64,000 nucleotides of DNA, taken from contig CP047880.1 in assembly GCA_009911715.1 (NCBI GenBank), positions 496,001 through 560,000 of the forward strand. Direction: 5' to 3'. Every line of letters starts with the position of its first letter. Within the stretch, counting starts at the first letter, position 1. The notes under the pieces were generated by a model that did no database searches, was not told where the DNA came from, and worked only from the letters and a program-made list of their open reading frames with translations. Made by a program: the position numbers and the translations under genes. Source of the DNA: Methanomassiliicoccaceae archaeon DOK. Its GTDB lineage: Archaea > Thermoplasmatota > Thermoplasmata > Methanomassiliicoccales > Methanomethylophilaceae. Shown piece by piece: positions 34,045 through 42,704 of the stretch.

Positions 34045-34629
34045 ATGAAGATTATCGACGAGCCGCAGTTCGGGCCGATGTTCCGCTTCAATGACGCGAA
34101 CGTCTACTGGTCGCTGTACATCCTGTCCGACGGCAGGCGCATGGGACGCAAGAGGCTGGCCGAGGAGGTCGGCGTCGGAGAGGGGAGCATGCGCAGGATC
34201 ATAGACACCCTGAAGGAGTGGGACTTCATTCTCATCAAGCAGACCGGCATAACCATCACCAAGGCCGGTCAGGCGTTCCTCTCCCAGCTGCCCATCAGGC
34301 CTGTCGACGTCTACATCGAGGGCTCCGTGGTGGGCAAGTACCAGCAGGCCGTCCTCGTGCTCGGCTGCGCCGACAAGGTCGTCAACGGCATGGAGCAGAG
34401 GGACATCGGCATAAAGGTAGGCGGCGAGGGATGCACGACGATCGTGATCCGCGACGGCAACCTGCTCATTCCGCCGGACTGGAACCTCGACGAGAAGGAT
34501 CCGGAGCTGGCGTACAACATCCGCAAGGAGACGGGAATAACCAAGTCCGACGCGCTAATCATCGGCGGGGGCGACACGAAGACGTCCGCGGTGGACGCCG
34601 CAGTGTCCGCGGCCCTCAACATGTTCTGA
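34045..34629 (+). CDS. Winged-helix regulator with DUF4443-like domain
   Basis: The 194-residue archaeal protein has an N-terminal winged helix (ILSDGRRMGRKRLAEEVGVGEGSMRRIIDTLKEW; about 28-62) and a C-terminal DUF4443-like domain (RPVDVYIEGSVVGKYQQAVLV, NIRKETGITKSDALIIGGG). It is a predicted transcription factor of unknown target. ATG 34045 is preceded by GGGTGAAAC; a longer upstream frame lacks the conserved pattern. The TIM-barrel gene starts 4 bases downstream, making an operon with it and the Fic-like gene. Confidence 0.72.
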   Translation: MKIIDEPQFGPMFRFNDANVYWSLYILSDGRRMGRKRLAEEVGVGEGSMRRIIDTLKEWDFILIKQTGITITKAGQAFLSQLPIRPVDVYIEGSVVGKYQQAVLVLGCADKVVNGMEQRDIGIKVGGEGCTTIVIRDGNLLIPPDWNLDEKDPELAYNIRKETGITKSDALIIGGGDTKTSAVDAAVSAALNMF

Positions 34630-34633
34630 GCCG

Positions 34634-35572
34634 ATGCAGCATCTCCTGAGCTTCACCGTCTACGACGACAGGTCGATGCTGGGCCCCGATCCCGGCGCGA
34701 CGCTCGGCTCCATCGGGGCAGACGGGGTGGAGCTCCTCACATCATATTCCGTTCCTGACCCGTGGTACAGGGGCATCGCCCGTGCCGTCCACCTCCCGTA
34801 CGCCACGGACTGGCTCGCCGCGTGGGAGGGCAGGCCGTACGACATGGACGGGGACTCCTCGCGCTTCTACATGTTCGGGAGGGACCGCGACGAGGTCATA
34901 GGCTCCGTCTCCGAGGCGATACGCTGCGCTGCCGTCCTGGAGCCGGCGTACGGAGTCTTCCATGCCGGCAACGGGGACATCCGCGAGCTGATCAGCAGGG
35001 GGTCGTCGCTGGACGACGGGAGGGTCATCGACGCATACGCCGAGATGGTCAACAGCGTCGTCGCCGGGTTCCCCGGCGGTGAGCCCCCGTTCCGGATCCT
35101 GTTCGAGAACCTCTGGTGGCCCGGCCTGAAGCTGACCGACGGACGCGACTTCAGGCGCCTGGAGTCGAGGATCGAGTTCGGGAACTGGGGCATCTGCCTG
35201 GACACGGGTCACATGATGAACTGCCTGCCGGGCATCGTCACGGAGCAGGACGGGATCGACGCCCTGGAGGGGATCTTCTCCCGTTACCCGGATGACCTGA
35301 TCGACAGGGTGGTCACCGTCCATCTCCACTGGAGCGCCTCGTATCCGTACCGCAGCTCCTTCGAGGAGAGGAGGCCGGGTGACGACATCATGGCGTTCAT
35401 CACGCAGGCGTACGGCCACATCTCCAGCATAGACCAGCACATGCCGTTCGACGATCCCCGCTGTCTGAGGCTCACGGACATCCTGAAGCCGGAGTTCGTG
35501 ACCCACGAGATGCCCGGGTCGAAGGCAGGCATGCTCGAGGACTTCCGCACCCAGCGCTCGCTCTTCCCGTGA
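34634..35572 (+). CDS. TIM-barrel protein (xylose isomerase/endonuclease IV fold)
   Basis: The 312-residue protein has the AP endonuclease 2 type barrel: GADGVELLTSY near the N-terminus, ILFENLWWPGLKL, NWGICLDTGHMMNC (metal ligands Asp/His), VVTVHLHWS and FVTHEMPGSKAGM. The family includes sugar isomerases and epimerases, and no specific substrate can be assigned. The next gene begins within its stop (GTGA), so expression is coupled with the Fic-like protein. Confidence 0.75.
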   Translation: MQHLLSFTVYDDRSMLGPDPGATLGSIGADGVELLTSYSVPDPWYRGIARAVHLPYATDWLAAWEGRPYDMDGDSSRFYMFGRDRDEVIGSVSEAIRCAAVLEPAYGVFHAGNGDIRELISRGSSLDDGRVIDAYAEMVNSVVAGFPGGEPPFRILFENLWWPGLKLTDGRDFRRLESRIEFGNWGICLDTGHMMNCLPGIVTEQDGIDALEGIFSRYPDDLIDRVVTVHLHWSASYPYRSSFEERRPGDDIMAFITQAYGHISSIDQHMPFDDPRCLRLTDILKPEFVTHEMPGSKAGMLEDFRTQRSLFP

Positions 35573-36249
35573 CGTTGGATGTCCCGTCCATCTTCATCCG
35601 TATATACGAACAGGGCGATTCCGACATCGTGAACCAGTCGGATGAGTTTTTCCAACCCGACGAGGGAACCCAGGCGAAGTACGACGAGGGATACAGGATG
35701 CTGCATCTCTGCACGGGCGCGTTGGAGGGTCTCTGCTCAATCACGATACGCGAGGACGTCAGGAATCAGAGCGTGGATGCCACCACGGCGATGGACCCCT
35801 TCGACAGGAACCTGGTCAGAGCGGCCTACGCAATGGCGGACGAGGTGGACCTGTGGTCCCCGGAGTCCCTCGAGCAGGTCCACGGCGTCATGTATCCCGA
35901 AGGACCCGGGATGCGGGAGGGCGCCGCCGACGAGCTGAAGAGCCTCTTCGACAGATGCTTCATGTCGAACCTCCCGATGTCCATGCTGGCAGCGATCTCC
36001 CACAACGGGATTCTGCGCATCCGTCCCTTCGACGAGGGAAACGGGATCCTGGCCAGGATGTGGTACTCGGAGCTCCTGGGCAGGTCGTTCAAGACGTTCC
36101 AGTACATCTCCCCGGAGGCGGAGTTCCTCCGCACAAGGGACGAGTACGAGGCACTCATAAGCAATCCGGAAGACCTGAAGGGCTTCGTGGACTACAGCCT
36201 CGACTGCGACAGGGAGGCCCTGTCAAGGCTGTTCGGGTCCATGTGGTGA
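35569..36249 (+). CDS. Fic-fold protein with altered catalytic motif
   Basis: GTG 35569 overlaps the upstream stop by 4 bases. The 226 residues show a Fic core ([16 protein letters not shown], then the motif helix). The canonical HPFxxGNGRxxR reads [15 protein letters not shown] (151-165): the catalytic His is Arg152 and the phosphate-binding Arg is Ile160, while the GNG loop and the last Arg are kept. AMP transfer by the usual mechanism is therefore unlikely. It may bind a nucleotide, use another chemistry, or serve as a decoy. Genes upstream encode a regulator and a TIM-barrel enzyme. Confidence 0.75.
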   Translation: MTLDVPSIFIRIYEQGDSDIVNQSDEFFQPDEGTQAKYDEGYRMLHLCTGALEGLCSITIREDVRNQSVDATTAMDPFDRNLVRAAYAMADEVDLWSPESLEQVHGVMYPEGPGMREGAADELKSLFDRCFMSNLPMSMLAAISHNGILRIRPFDEGNGILARMWYSELLGRSFKTFQYISPEAEFLRTRDEYEALISNPEDLKGFVDYSLDCDREALSRLFGSMW

Positions 36250-36349
36250 CAGGTATCGGACGGACCGTCCTCTTCTTTCTCTATTTAAAATCAGAGGGGA
36301 TGAATGCTTTTATATTACCTCTTTATTCGCTGTTCCCAGAGGAATAAAA

Positions 36350-36499
36350 ATGGCACGCTTCAAAGAGGCCGAGGCAAGGCTCCTTGACAAGACCGTTTGC
36401 ATGACCTGCTACGCCACCAACCCCAAGAAGGCTGACAAGTGCAGGAAGTGCGGGTCCCGCGACCTTAGGCCCAAGGCCAAAGAGAGCAGGAAGCAGTGA
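36350..36499 (+). CDS. rpl40e: Ribosomal protein L40e
   Basis: This short gene encodes 49 residues beginning [20 protein letters not shown] and holding the L40e zinc finger (CMTC ... CRKC, about residues 17-34), ending in a basic tail. The length is normal for archaeal L40e. A TATA box TTTATATTA lies at about 36309-36317. Strong hairpins follow, as expected for an abundant monocistronic ribosomal-protein message. Confidence 0.92.
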   Translation: MARFKEAEARLLDKTVCMTCYATNPKKADKCRKCGSRDLRPKAKESRKQ

Positions 36500-36526
36500 T
36501 TCCCACTGCTCCACATTGATTTTTAC

Positions 36527-36577
36527 GGCCGGCCATCGGCCGGTTCTCATTCGGACCAGCTCCGGCTATGGCCGGAG
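36527..36577 (+). terminator. Tandem hairpins after rpl40e
   Basis: Two GC stems lie in tandem: CCGGCC-ATC-GGCCGG within 36528-36543, and CTCCGGC-TATG-GCCGGAG at 36560-36577. The first follows a short T run. Confidence 0.5.
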
Positions 36578-36653
36578 CACCGGTCCATTGTCAGCAATCC
36601 CGTGACCGATAGGTTATAACGTTCCAGAATGATGACCCAGCGGAGCTGAGCGG

Positions 36654-37595
36654 ATGAAGATTCTGATCGTCGACGACAACGTGGCAGTCCAGGAGATCAT
36701 CAGGGACATCCTAGCAGAGAGGAGCCACAACGTGCGTCTGGCGAGCACAGTGGACGAGGCCGTCGAGAAGATAAAGACCTTCGAGCCGGACGTCGTCATG
36801 CTCGACTCATGGGTCGGGGACGAGGACGGGATGCACGTCATATCCCGCACGAAGGAGGAGATGCCGAACTTCGACCTGAAGGTCATCCTCATAAAATCGT
36901 CCGGAGAGCTCGCTCCCACGGACAACCCGAACATCAAGGGCTGGGTGGACAAGCCGTTCAAGTCCTCCGACATCATCGACGCGATCGAGGACCTGAAGCT
37001 CGCCGAGGCCGAGGCCGTGCAGGCCGAGGAGAAGAAGAAGTCCAAGCGCAAGACCAGGCAGAAGGAGTCCGGAGGCTTCTTCTCCAGGAAGAAGAAGGCC
37101 GCTCCGGAGCCGGTCCAGGACCTGTCGGAGAGCGGCGTGGTGTTCGGACTCTCCTACGTGATGTTCGAGCCCGAGCCCGAACTGGTGTACGAGTTCGTGT
37201 CTCTGTTCGATCCCTCAAAGTACAGCATGATGGTCATCACCTCGGACAGGGCGAAGGCCATCAAGGAGAGGTTCAGCTACGAGGACATGGACGTCCTGCC
37301 CCTGACCTCCAGCGGAAGGGCGGGGACCATGGAGATCCAGGCGCTCGGGTCCATGATGGTTCGCATCTCACAGTTCATCGAGGAAAAGGAGAGGCCGGTG
37401 GTGGTCTTCGACACGTTCGGGGACATCATAGAGGCCAACGGGATGAACCCGTCCCTGCTCATGCTTCAGCAGCTCATGGCGGGGATGACCAAGACCTGCA
37501 CGTTCGCGGTCTCGGTCGACGGGACGCCGCTCACCGACAAGGACCGCGGCATTCTGCTGCACAACATGCAAATCTACGACAAGGAGAGTATCTGA
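36654..37595 (+). CDS. Response-regulator receiver protein with DUF835-like domain
   Basis: Residues 1-120 form a REC domain: acidic pocket DD (7-8), phosphoacceptor Asp51 in VVMLDSWVGDEDG, and the WVDKPF lysine near 102. A basic linker (about 122-150, KKKSKRKTRQKE) leads to a C-terminal DUF835-like domain (SGVVFGLSYVMFEPE ... VVVFDTFGDIIEANG ... MQIYDKE). There is no DNA-binding domain and no kinase nearby, so the output is probably protein-protein. The stop overlaps the enolase ATG (TGATG), an unusual coupling of signalling and glycolysis genes. Confidence 0.82.
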   Translation: MKILIVDDNVAVQEIIRDILAERSHNVRLASTVDEAVEKIKTFEPDVVMLDSWVGDEDGMHVISRTKEEMPNFDLKVILIKSSGELAPTDNPNIKGWVDKPFKSSDIIDAIEDLKLAEAEAVQAEEKKKSKRKTRQKESGGFFSRKKKAAPEPVQDLSESGVVFGLSYVMFEPEPELVYEFVSLFDPSKYSMMVITSDRAKAIKERFSYEDMDVLPLTSSGRAGTMEIQALGSMMVRISQFIEEKERPVVVFDTFGDIIEANGMNPSLLMLQQLMAGMTKTCTFAVSVDGTPLTDKDRGILLHNMQIYDKESI

Positions 37596-38860
37596 TGCAG
37601 ATCGAGAAGGTTTGGGCAAGGGAGGTGCTCGACTCCAGGGGGAACCCCACCGTCGAGGCCGAGATCACGGTCAAAGGTCACAGGATTACGGCCATCGCGC
37701 CGTCCGGAGCGTCCACCGGCACATGGGAGGCCCACGAGCTGAGGGACGGCGGGGACAGGTACGGCGGGAAGGGCGTCCTCAAAGCCGTGGAGAACGTCCG
37801 CACGGAGATCGCCAAGAAGATCACCGGTATGGACCCCACGGACCAGAAGGGGATCGACTACGCCATGATCGAGCTCGACGGAACCGACAACAAGACCAGG
37901 CTCGGCGGTAACGCCACTGTGGCCGTCTCCCTGGCCGTGGCAAGGGCCGGAGCCCTCGCAGAGGGTGTCCCCGTCTACGAGCACATAGGAAACGACCACG
38001 TCACGCTGCCCGTGCCCATGCTGAACATCATCAACGGCGGAAAGCACGCGGGAGGGAACCTGAGGATACAGGAGTGCATGATCATCCCCGCCGGAGCCAA
38101 GACGTTCTCAGACTGCCTCAGGATGTCCTCCGAGGTCTATATGCACCTCAAGTCCATCCTGAAGTCCAAGTACGGTGTCGGCGCCATCAACATCGGTGAC
38201 GAGGGCGGATTCGCACCTCCGCTGGACACCGTGGACGAGGCGCTCTCCACCATCGTGTCCGCCATCTCCGATGCCGGGTACGTCCCCGGCAAGGATGTGT
38301 ACCTCGCGATCGACGCCGCATCGTCCGAGTTCTACAGCGACGGCGTCTACGACGTCGACGACATGAAGCTGACCGCCGGCGAGCTCGCCGACCACTATGT
38401 CGAGCTCACGAAGGCGCACCCCCTCATCAGCATCGAGGACCCGTTCTTCGAGGACGACTTCGCGGCAACCGCCGAACTGACCAAGAAGGTCGGCGGTCAC
38501 GTGCAGATCGTCGGAGACGACCTCTTCGTCACCAACAGCAAGCGTCTCAGGCGCGGAATCGACGAGGGTGCCGCGAACGCCCTGCTCCTGAAGGTCAACC
38601 AGATCGGAACCATCACCGAGGCTGGAGAGGCCGCGCAGATGAGCTTCGACAACGGCTACAACGTTGTGGTGTCCCACAGGTCCGGGGAGTCCGAGGACAC
38701 GACCATCGCAGACCTGTCCGTCGGCTGGGGATCCGGGGAGATCAAGACCGGGGCCCCCGCACGCGGCGAGAGGACGGCCAAGTACAACCGCCTGCTGAGG
38801 ATCGAAGAGGACCTCGGTTCCAAGGCGAGATTCCCTGGCGTGTCCAAGTTCAGGCTCTGA
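37595..38860 (+). CDS. eno: Enolase
   Basis: Enolase interconverts 2-phosphoglycerate and phosphoenolpyruvate. The 421 residues carry REVLDSRGNPTVE, the SGASTGTWEAHELRD loop, NIINGGKHAGGN, GDEGGFAPPL, ISIEDPFFEDD, VGDDLFVTN, LLLKVNQIGTITEA and VSHRSGESED, all hallmark segments including magnesium and catalytic Lys residues. Codon bias is strong. It shares one base with the response-regulator stop. A GGGCC-TTCG-GGCCC hairpin follows at 38872-38885. Confidence 0.97.
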   Translation: MQIEKVWAREVLDSRGNPTVEAEITVKGHRITAIAPSGASTGTWEAHELRDGGDRYGGKGVLKAVENVRTEIAKKITGMDPTDQKGIDYAMIELDGTDNKTRLGGNATVAVSLAVARAGALAEGVPVYEHIGNDHVTLPVPMLNIINGGKHAGGNLRIQECMIIPAGAKTFSDCLRMSSEVYMHLKSILKSKYGVGAINIGDEGGFAPPLDTVDEALSTIVSAISDAGYVPGKDVYLAIDAASSEFYSDGVYDVDDMKLTAGELADHYVELTKAHPLISIEDPFFEDDFAATAELTKKVGGHVQIVGDDLFVTNSKRLRRGIDEGAANALLLKVNQIGTITEAGEAAQMSFDNGYNVVVSHRSGESEDTTIADLSVGWGSGEIKTGAPARGERTAKYNRLLRIEEDLGSKARFPGVSKFRL

Positions 38861-38870
38861 TTCCAATTAA

Positions 38871-38886
38871 CGGGCCTTCGGGCCCA
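38871..38886 (+). terminator. UUCG-tetraloop hairpin after eno
   Basis: GGGCC and GGCCC form a stem on a TTCG tetraloop, 11 bases past the stop codon. A pyrimidine-rich stretch follows. Confidence 0.55.
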
Positions 38887-39160
38887 TTTCCTTAATTTTC
38901 CACGGTTTCGTGCAGAATCTCATGTTTTTCCGACTTTCAATCCCTGTGAACACTCGAAAATAATATTATTTAAAGTTAACGTATCGGAAAATCCTTGGAA
39001 TCTGGAATTCAACGCTGTTAGGCATGGTTATTTTTTCCCCCTTCCGGACCTCGGTGACAAGGCTTATATTGGGAATGGGGCATAGGGCTTAGTGCACCTC
39101 TACGGAGTCTATGGATGGGATTGGAGACTTCGGAAAGACGTGTGATCTCGGGGGAGAGAA
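38887..39160. promoter_or_regulatory. AT-rich spacer and promoter before the small Cys protein gene
   Basis: This stretch is AT-rich, with an AATAATATTATTTAAAG block at 38958-38974. A TATA-like GCTTATATTG lies at 39061-39070. A GGGGGAG purine tract sits just before TTG 39161, possibly its ribosome-binding site. I see no gene in it. Confidence 0.35.
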
Positions 39161-39433
39161 TTGATCGAGGAATACGATTGCTACAGCGGTAGCTACGCAT
39201 CAAGCAACAAGAATCTGCGTACGCTGGACAGAATCTGCGGTAACGCGGCCATGAGTGTCTACTGTGAGTGCGGACGCATCGTCATCCTGGACCGTGCCGA
39301 GATGAAGCTCAGGCTCAGCCTGGGGAAGGAACTCGAGTGCATGTCTTGCAGAAACGCAAGGATATCGCGCGAGATCGACGCCCTGAACGATCACTTCAAC
39401 GGAATCGAGGAAGCCGACTGCGAGCTCCTCTGA
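39161..39433 (+). CDS. Small zinc-ribbon-like protein
   Basis: The 90-residue frame opens with TTG preceded by GGGGGAG. Its core YCECGRIVILDRAEMKLRL followed by CMSCRNARISREID has two Cys pairs (CxC and CxxC) about 25 residues apart, fitting a zinc ribbon. The N-terminal 30 residues are polar and serine-rich. No family is recognised. It stands alone and converges on topA. Confidence 0.55.
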   Translation: MIEEYDCYSGSYASSNKNLRTLDRICGNAAMSVYCECGRIVILDRAEMKLRLSLGKELECMSCRNARISREIDALNDHFNGIEEADCELL

Positions 39434-39533
39434 TTCACTCTCTTTTATATCTGTTCTAAGAAAGTTAAAGGGTAACACGAATCAATTTTTCGTGTTACCA
39501 TAAAAACCAGTTTTAAAGACCGCCGTGTCTGGC

Positions 39534-41840
39534 TCATTCGGAAGGTGCCGCCGCCTTCTCGGCATCGGTCTTCTCGGTCTTCTTGGATCTCGAGGACTTC
39601 TTCCTTCCGGGGCAGTCCGGGTTGATGCACTCCTCGGTGTTCCCGAGGTTGATCATAGGCGCCTTGCAGATGGTGCACTGCCTTCCGGCGTACGATATGC
39701 TCCCTCTGGGTCTGAGCGGGTACGTCTGCGTGCATGCGGGCCATTCGGAGCATCCTGCGAACCTCTTCCCGGCCTTGGAGTACATTATCCTGAGCCTGCC
39801 CTTCTCGCAGGTGGGGCAGGGGCCGAGGTCGTTCTTCTCGGTGTTGCTGGGACACTTGGGGTCGATGCACTGCAGGGACGGAGGGTTCCCCTTCCTGATG
39901 ATCCTTAGCTGCGGGAGGCCGCACACGGGGCAAGTGGTCTCCACCGTCTGTATGAGCGCCCCTCTGGGCACTGGGTACGCGCGCTTGCAGTCCGGGTACC
40001 CGTCGCATCCGATGAAGTTGCCGTTCTTGGACCTCTTGATGGTCATGTTGTTCCCGCAGGACGGGCATATGCCTATGTGCTGCTGTGAACGGAGGGCGGC
40101 CTTGATCTCCGACCCTATCTCCTCGGAATCGTCAGAGATCTTCTGGGCGACGTCGTGGAGCATGTCCTGGGACTCGGTTACGACCGAGTCCAGCGTGCGC
40201 TCGCCGTCCATTATCTTCAGCATGTCGGATTCGAGCTTCGCCGTCATGTCGGGCTCGGTGATGCCCCCTCCGTGGTTCTCCAGAGCCTTCGTCAGCGCTA
40301 TGCCGCTGGGAGTGGGGATCATGTAGTTGCCCTGGACGTAGTTCCTGGAGTACAGCTTGCCGATGATGTCGTGCCTGGTGGACTTGGTCCCCAGCTGCAG
40401 CCTGTCCATCTCCTGGATGAGCGAACCCTGGTTATACCTGTAGGGGGGCTTGGTCTCGGACTCGACGATGCCCATGGACCTTATGTCGACGGTGTCGCCG
40501 ACCTTCAGTGCGGGTAGTTTGCTGTCGTTGGACTTGATGTACTTGCCGTAGTACTTCTTCCAGCCCTTCTTCTTCAGGACGTAGCCCTCGGCGTTGAAGT
40601 CCTCCCCTCCGACATCGATGACGCAGTGGGTGACCTCGGATTCGGCGTTGGGGGCGACGGTCGCCAAGAACCTCCTGACTATGAGCTCGTAGAGCTTCCA
40701 CTTGTCCCCCTTCATCTTGTCCGCCGAGGCGCCGGCAGTGGGGTAGATCGGAGGGTGGTCCGTGGTCCTCCTCTTGCCCTTGGAGGGGATGATCTTCTCC
40801 TGTGCCAGGATCTCCTCCGCCTCGGACTTGAATTCTCCGTCCTTGAGCTTCTCGAGCACCGACCTGAGGTTGAGCGTCTTGGGGTACTCGGTGTTCTCGG
40901 TACGCGGATATGAGATGTAACCTCCTGTGTACAGGTCCTCCGCCAGCTTCATGGCGGTGGTCGGCGGGATGCCGATCTTGTTGGCCTCCACCTGCATCTG
41001 GGTCGTGTCGAAGGGTGCCGGCCTGTACTCCTCCTTGGGAGTGACCTCGAAGGATTTCACGGTGCCCTCCTTGTAATCAGCCACGACCGCCAGTATCGCC
41101 TCGGCCTCGTCCTTGTCCCAGAACGGGTTGGAGGCGTGGGACCCTTTGAATGCGAGTATGCCGAACTTCCCCACAAGCTCCCAGTACGGTTTGGGCACGA
41201 AGCTCTCGATCTCCTCGTGCCTGTCCACCAGCAGCTTGAGAGTGGGGCTCTGGACCCTCCCCACGGACATGAAGTTCTTCCCGACCTGACCCGAGGAGAG
41301 CGAGATCAGCCTCGTGAGGACGGCGCCCCATGCGAGGTCGATGATCTGCCTGGCCTCAGCGGCGTCGGCAAGCTTCTTGTCGGGGTCGGTCAGGTTGCTG
41401 AACGCGTTCTCGACCTCGCCCTTGGTCAGGGCGCTGAACTTGGCCCTGCGGACGATGCCCATGTCGGCGCCCGCCTCGCGGACGGTCTCCATTCCGATGA
41501 GCTCTCCCTCCCTGTCGTAGTCGGTGGCGATGATGATCTCGTCAGCCTTCGTCGCGAGGTCCTTGATCATGTTGAGGATGGACTTCACCCTCACGGTCTT
41601 GACCTGGGGGGCGTACACCAGATCCACGGGGGATGTGCTGCTCCAGTCGTTGTACTCCTTCGGGTAGTCCAGTTCGATGATGTGTCCCCTGAGGCTCACG
41701 ACGTCGTAGTCGTCACCTCCGGACTCGAATGATATCACCGTCACACCGCCTGATGTGGAGGAATGGGACTTTCCGTCCGACAGAATGGTGGAGATCCTCC
41801 TAGCGGCGTTGGCCTTCTCGGTGATAATCAGCTTTCTCAT
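39534..41840 (-). CDS. topA: DNA topoisomerase I (type IA)
   Basis: The 768-residue enzyme relaxes negative supercoils. TOPRIM residues are visible (ITEKANAARRIS; ATDYDREGELIG), the active-site tyrosine lies in YISYPRTENTEYP, and MSVGRVQSPTLKLLVDR follows the TOPRIM half. The last 180 residues carry four zinc-finger-like modules (CPSCGNNM, CPVCGLPQL, CPTCEKGRL, CTICKAPM). It has its own promoter (TTAAATAA on the minus strand at about 41863-41870), placing the transcript start at or near the ATG, separate from the RNAs upstream. Confidence 0.95.
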   Translation of the reverse strand: MRKLIITEKANAARRISTILSDGKSHSSTSGGVTVISFESGGDDYDVVSLRGHIIELDYPKEYNDWSSTSPVDLVYAPQVKTVRVKSILNMIKDLATKADEIIIATDYDREGELIGMETVREAGADMGIVRRAKFSALTKGEVENAFSNLTDPDKKLADAAEARQIIDLAWGAVLTRLISLSSGQVGKNFMSVGRVQSPTLKLLVDRHEEIESFVPKPYWELVGKFGILAFKGSHASNPFWDKDEAEAILAVVADYKEGTVKSFEVTPKEEYRPAPFDTTQMQVEANKIGIPPTTAMKLAEDLYTGGYISYPRTENTEYPKTLNLRSVLEKLKDGEFKSEAEEILAQEKIIPSKGKRRTTDHPPIYPTAGASADKMKGDKWKLYELIVRRFLATVAPNAESEVTHCVIDVGGEDFNAEGYVLKKKGWKKYYGKYIKSNDSKLPALKVGDTVDIRSMGIVESETKPPYRYNQGSLIQEMDRLQLGTKSTRHDIIGKLYSRNYVQGNYMIPTPSGIALTKALENHGGGITEPDMTAKLESDMLKIMDGERTLDSVVTESQDMLHDVAQKISDDSEEIGSEIKAALRSQQHIGICPSCGNNMTIKRSKNGNFIGCDGYPDCKRAYPVPRGALIQTVETTCPVCGLPQLRIIRKGNPPSLQCIDPKCPSNTEKNDLGPCPTCEKGRLRIMYSKAGKRFAGCSEWPACTQTYPLRPRGSISYAGRQCTICKAPMINLGNTEECINPDCPGRKKSSRSKKTEKTDAEKAAAPSE

Positions 41841-41924
41841 CGAACGTCTGGACGTCCTCGGACTTATTTAATTATAATTGATAGGGGACAGCGGTCCGCC
41901 CCTTGTCGTTTTGAGGCGGAGGTC

Positions 41925-42108
41925 GCCGGTCGGGACCGAGAAACCGACCGGCAGGAGAAGAGTAAATGTCAGTTACTTTCCCAGAGGACGTTTAACGTCC
42001 GCATCTCGATTTCGTTCGAAACGGAGAGTCTCGTCCACTTGTGGGTGGGTGTACCCTGGCAACAACGCCCCTGTTCAAGTCTCCCCATGTTCGGTTCGGG
42101 TGCGTATA
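41925..42108 (-). ncRNA. Putative structured RNA, copy 1
   Basis: This is the topA-proximal member of a duplicated element repeating every 400 bases. On the minus strand a TATA box (ATTATAAATA, about 42126-42136) predicts a start near 42108. Conserved blocks follow: an ACCCGAACCGA leader, a GGC/GCC hairpin, a CCAC/GTGG hairpin, GGACG-TTAAA-CGTCC, AGTAA/TTACT, and a terminal 9-base stem GCCGGTCGG/CCGACCGGC (41925-41952). Stems keep their pairing where the two copies differ. No reading frame is conserved. I match it to no known RNA class. Confidence 0.6.
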
Positions 42109-42323
42109 TGACATCGACGAGGTTTTATTTATAATATTGTTTTGACAATCAATAGCTATAATACAGATTCAATTTCCGAATGGGAAAGCAGACCTACAAT
42201 CATCTCGTGTATCGGTACCTTTCATCCACATTTTCGGAGGCAGGATGGTTTATCTTGGGTATTCTGGGAATCAACGTGACCGCACGGTGCCTCCTTTAAG
42301 AAGCATAGCGGAGAAGTGGGATG
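42109..42323. other. Spacer between the two RNA copies
   Basis: No gene is seen. The part next to copy 1 contains its promoter, and the sequence CTATtGAtTGTC upstream of that TATA box matches the equivalent position of copy 2 (CTATcGAaTGTC). The promoter was therefore duplicated along with the RNA. Confidence 0.45.
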
Positions 42324-42517
42324 GCCGGCCGGGCAACGAGATCCCGACCGGCAGGAGAAGAGTAAATGAATCTTACTTTCCTCCGGAGGACGTTTAACGT
42401 CCGGATCTCGGTCACAATCCTCGGGATTGAGATCGAGATCTCCGTCCAGTGATGGACGGACAAACCCTGGCCGCAAGGCCCCGGGCCTGTATGGAGCAGG
42501 CTCGGTTCGGGTATGTA
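42324..42517 (-). ncRNA. Putative structured RNA, copy 2
   Basis: This second copy lies 400 bases from copy 1. The minus-strand promoter has a BRE-like CGAAACGA and TTTAAATA (about 42537-42544), predicting a start near 42517. Shared with copy 1 are CAGGAGAAGAGTAAATG and GAGGACGTTTAACGTCC (both + strand). Between them TTACT/AGTAA pairing is kept. The CCGTCCA/TGGACGG hairpin replaces the shorter hairpin of copy 1. The terminal stem (42324-42352, 10 pairs with one G-U) is kept although several bases differ. This pattern is expected of selected RNA structure. Confidence 0.6.
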
Positions 42518-42704
42518 TGTTGGAACGTCGAGGAAGTATTTAAAGAATCGTTTCGACATTCGATAGCGTTAGTGCAATCTATATTGCCATATTCAAAGCA
42601 GGAACCATCCTTCTCGATTTTAGCAACAGGCATAATCTCGGTGTTATGCGACGCCTAGGGTCTAAGACGATATTGGAATATACATCCAATACATACATGC
42701 CCGC

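Noticed and set aside
39434-39533. A terminator or RNA gene between the small Cys protein gene and topA
   Set aside because: Only a weak AACACGAA/TTCGTGTT repeat is visible in a convergent spacer; too little to call a feature.
41841-42110. RNA copy 1 as a 5' leader or riboswitch of topA
   Set aside because: topA has its own TATA box at about 41865 placing transcription at the start codon, and copy 2 has the same layout with no gene behind it.
42324-42517. RNA copies as CRISPR repeats or insertion sequences
   Set aside because: Only two units with a 400-base period, no short regular repeats and spacers, no transposase and no target duplication.
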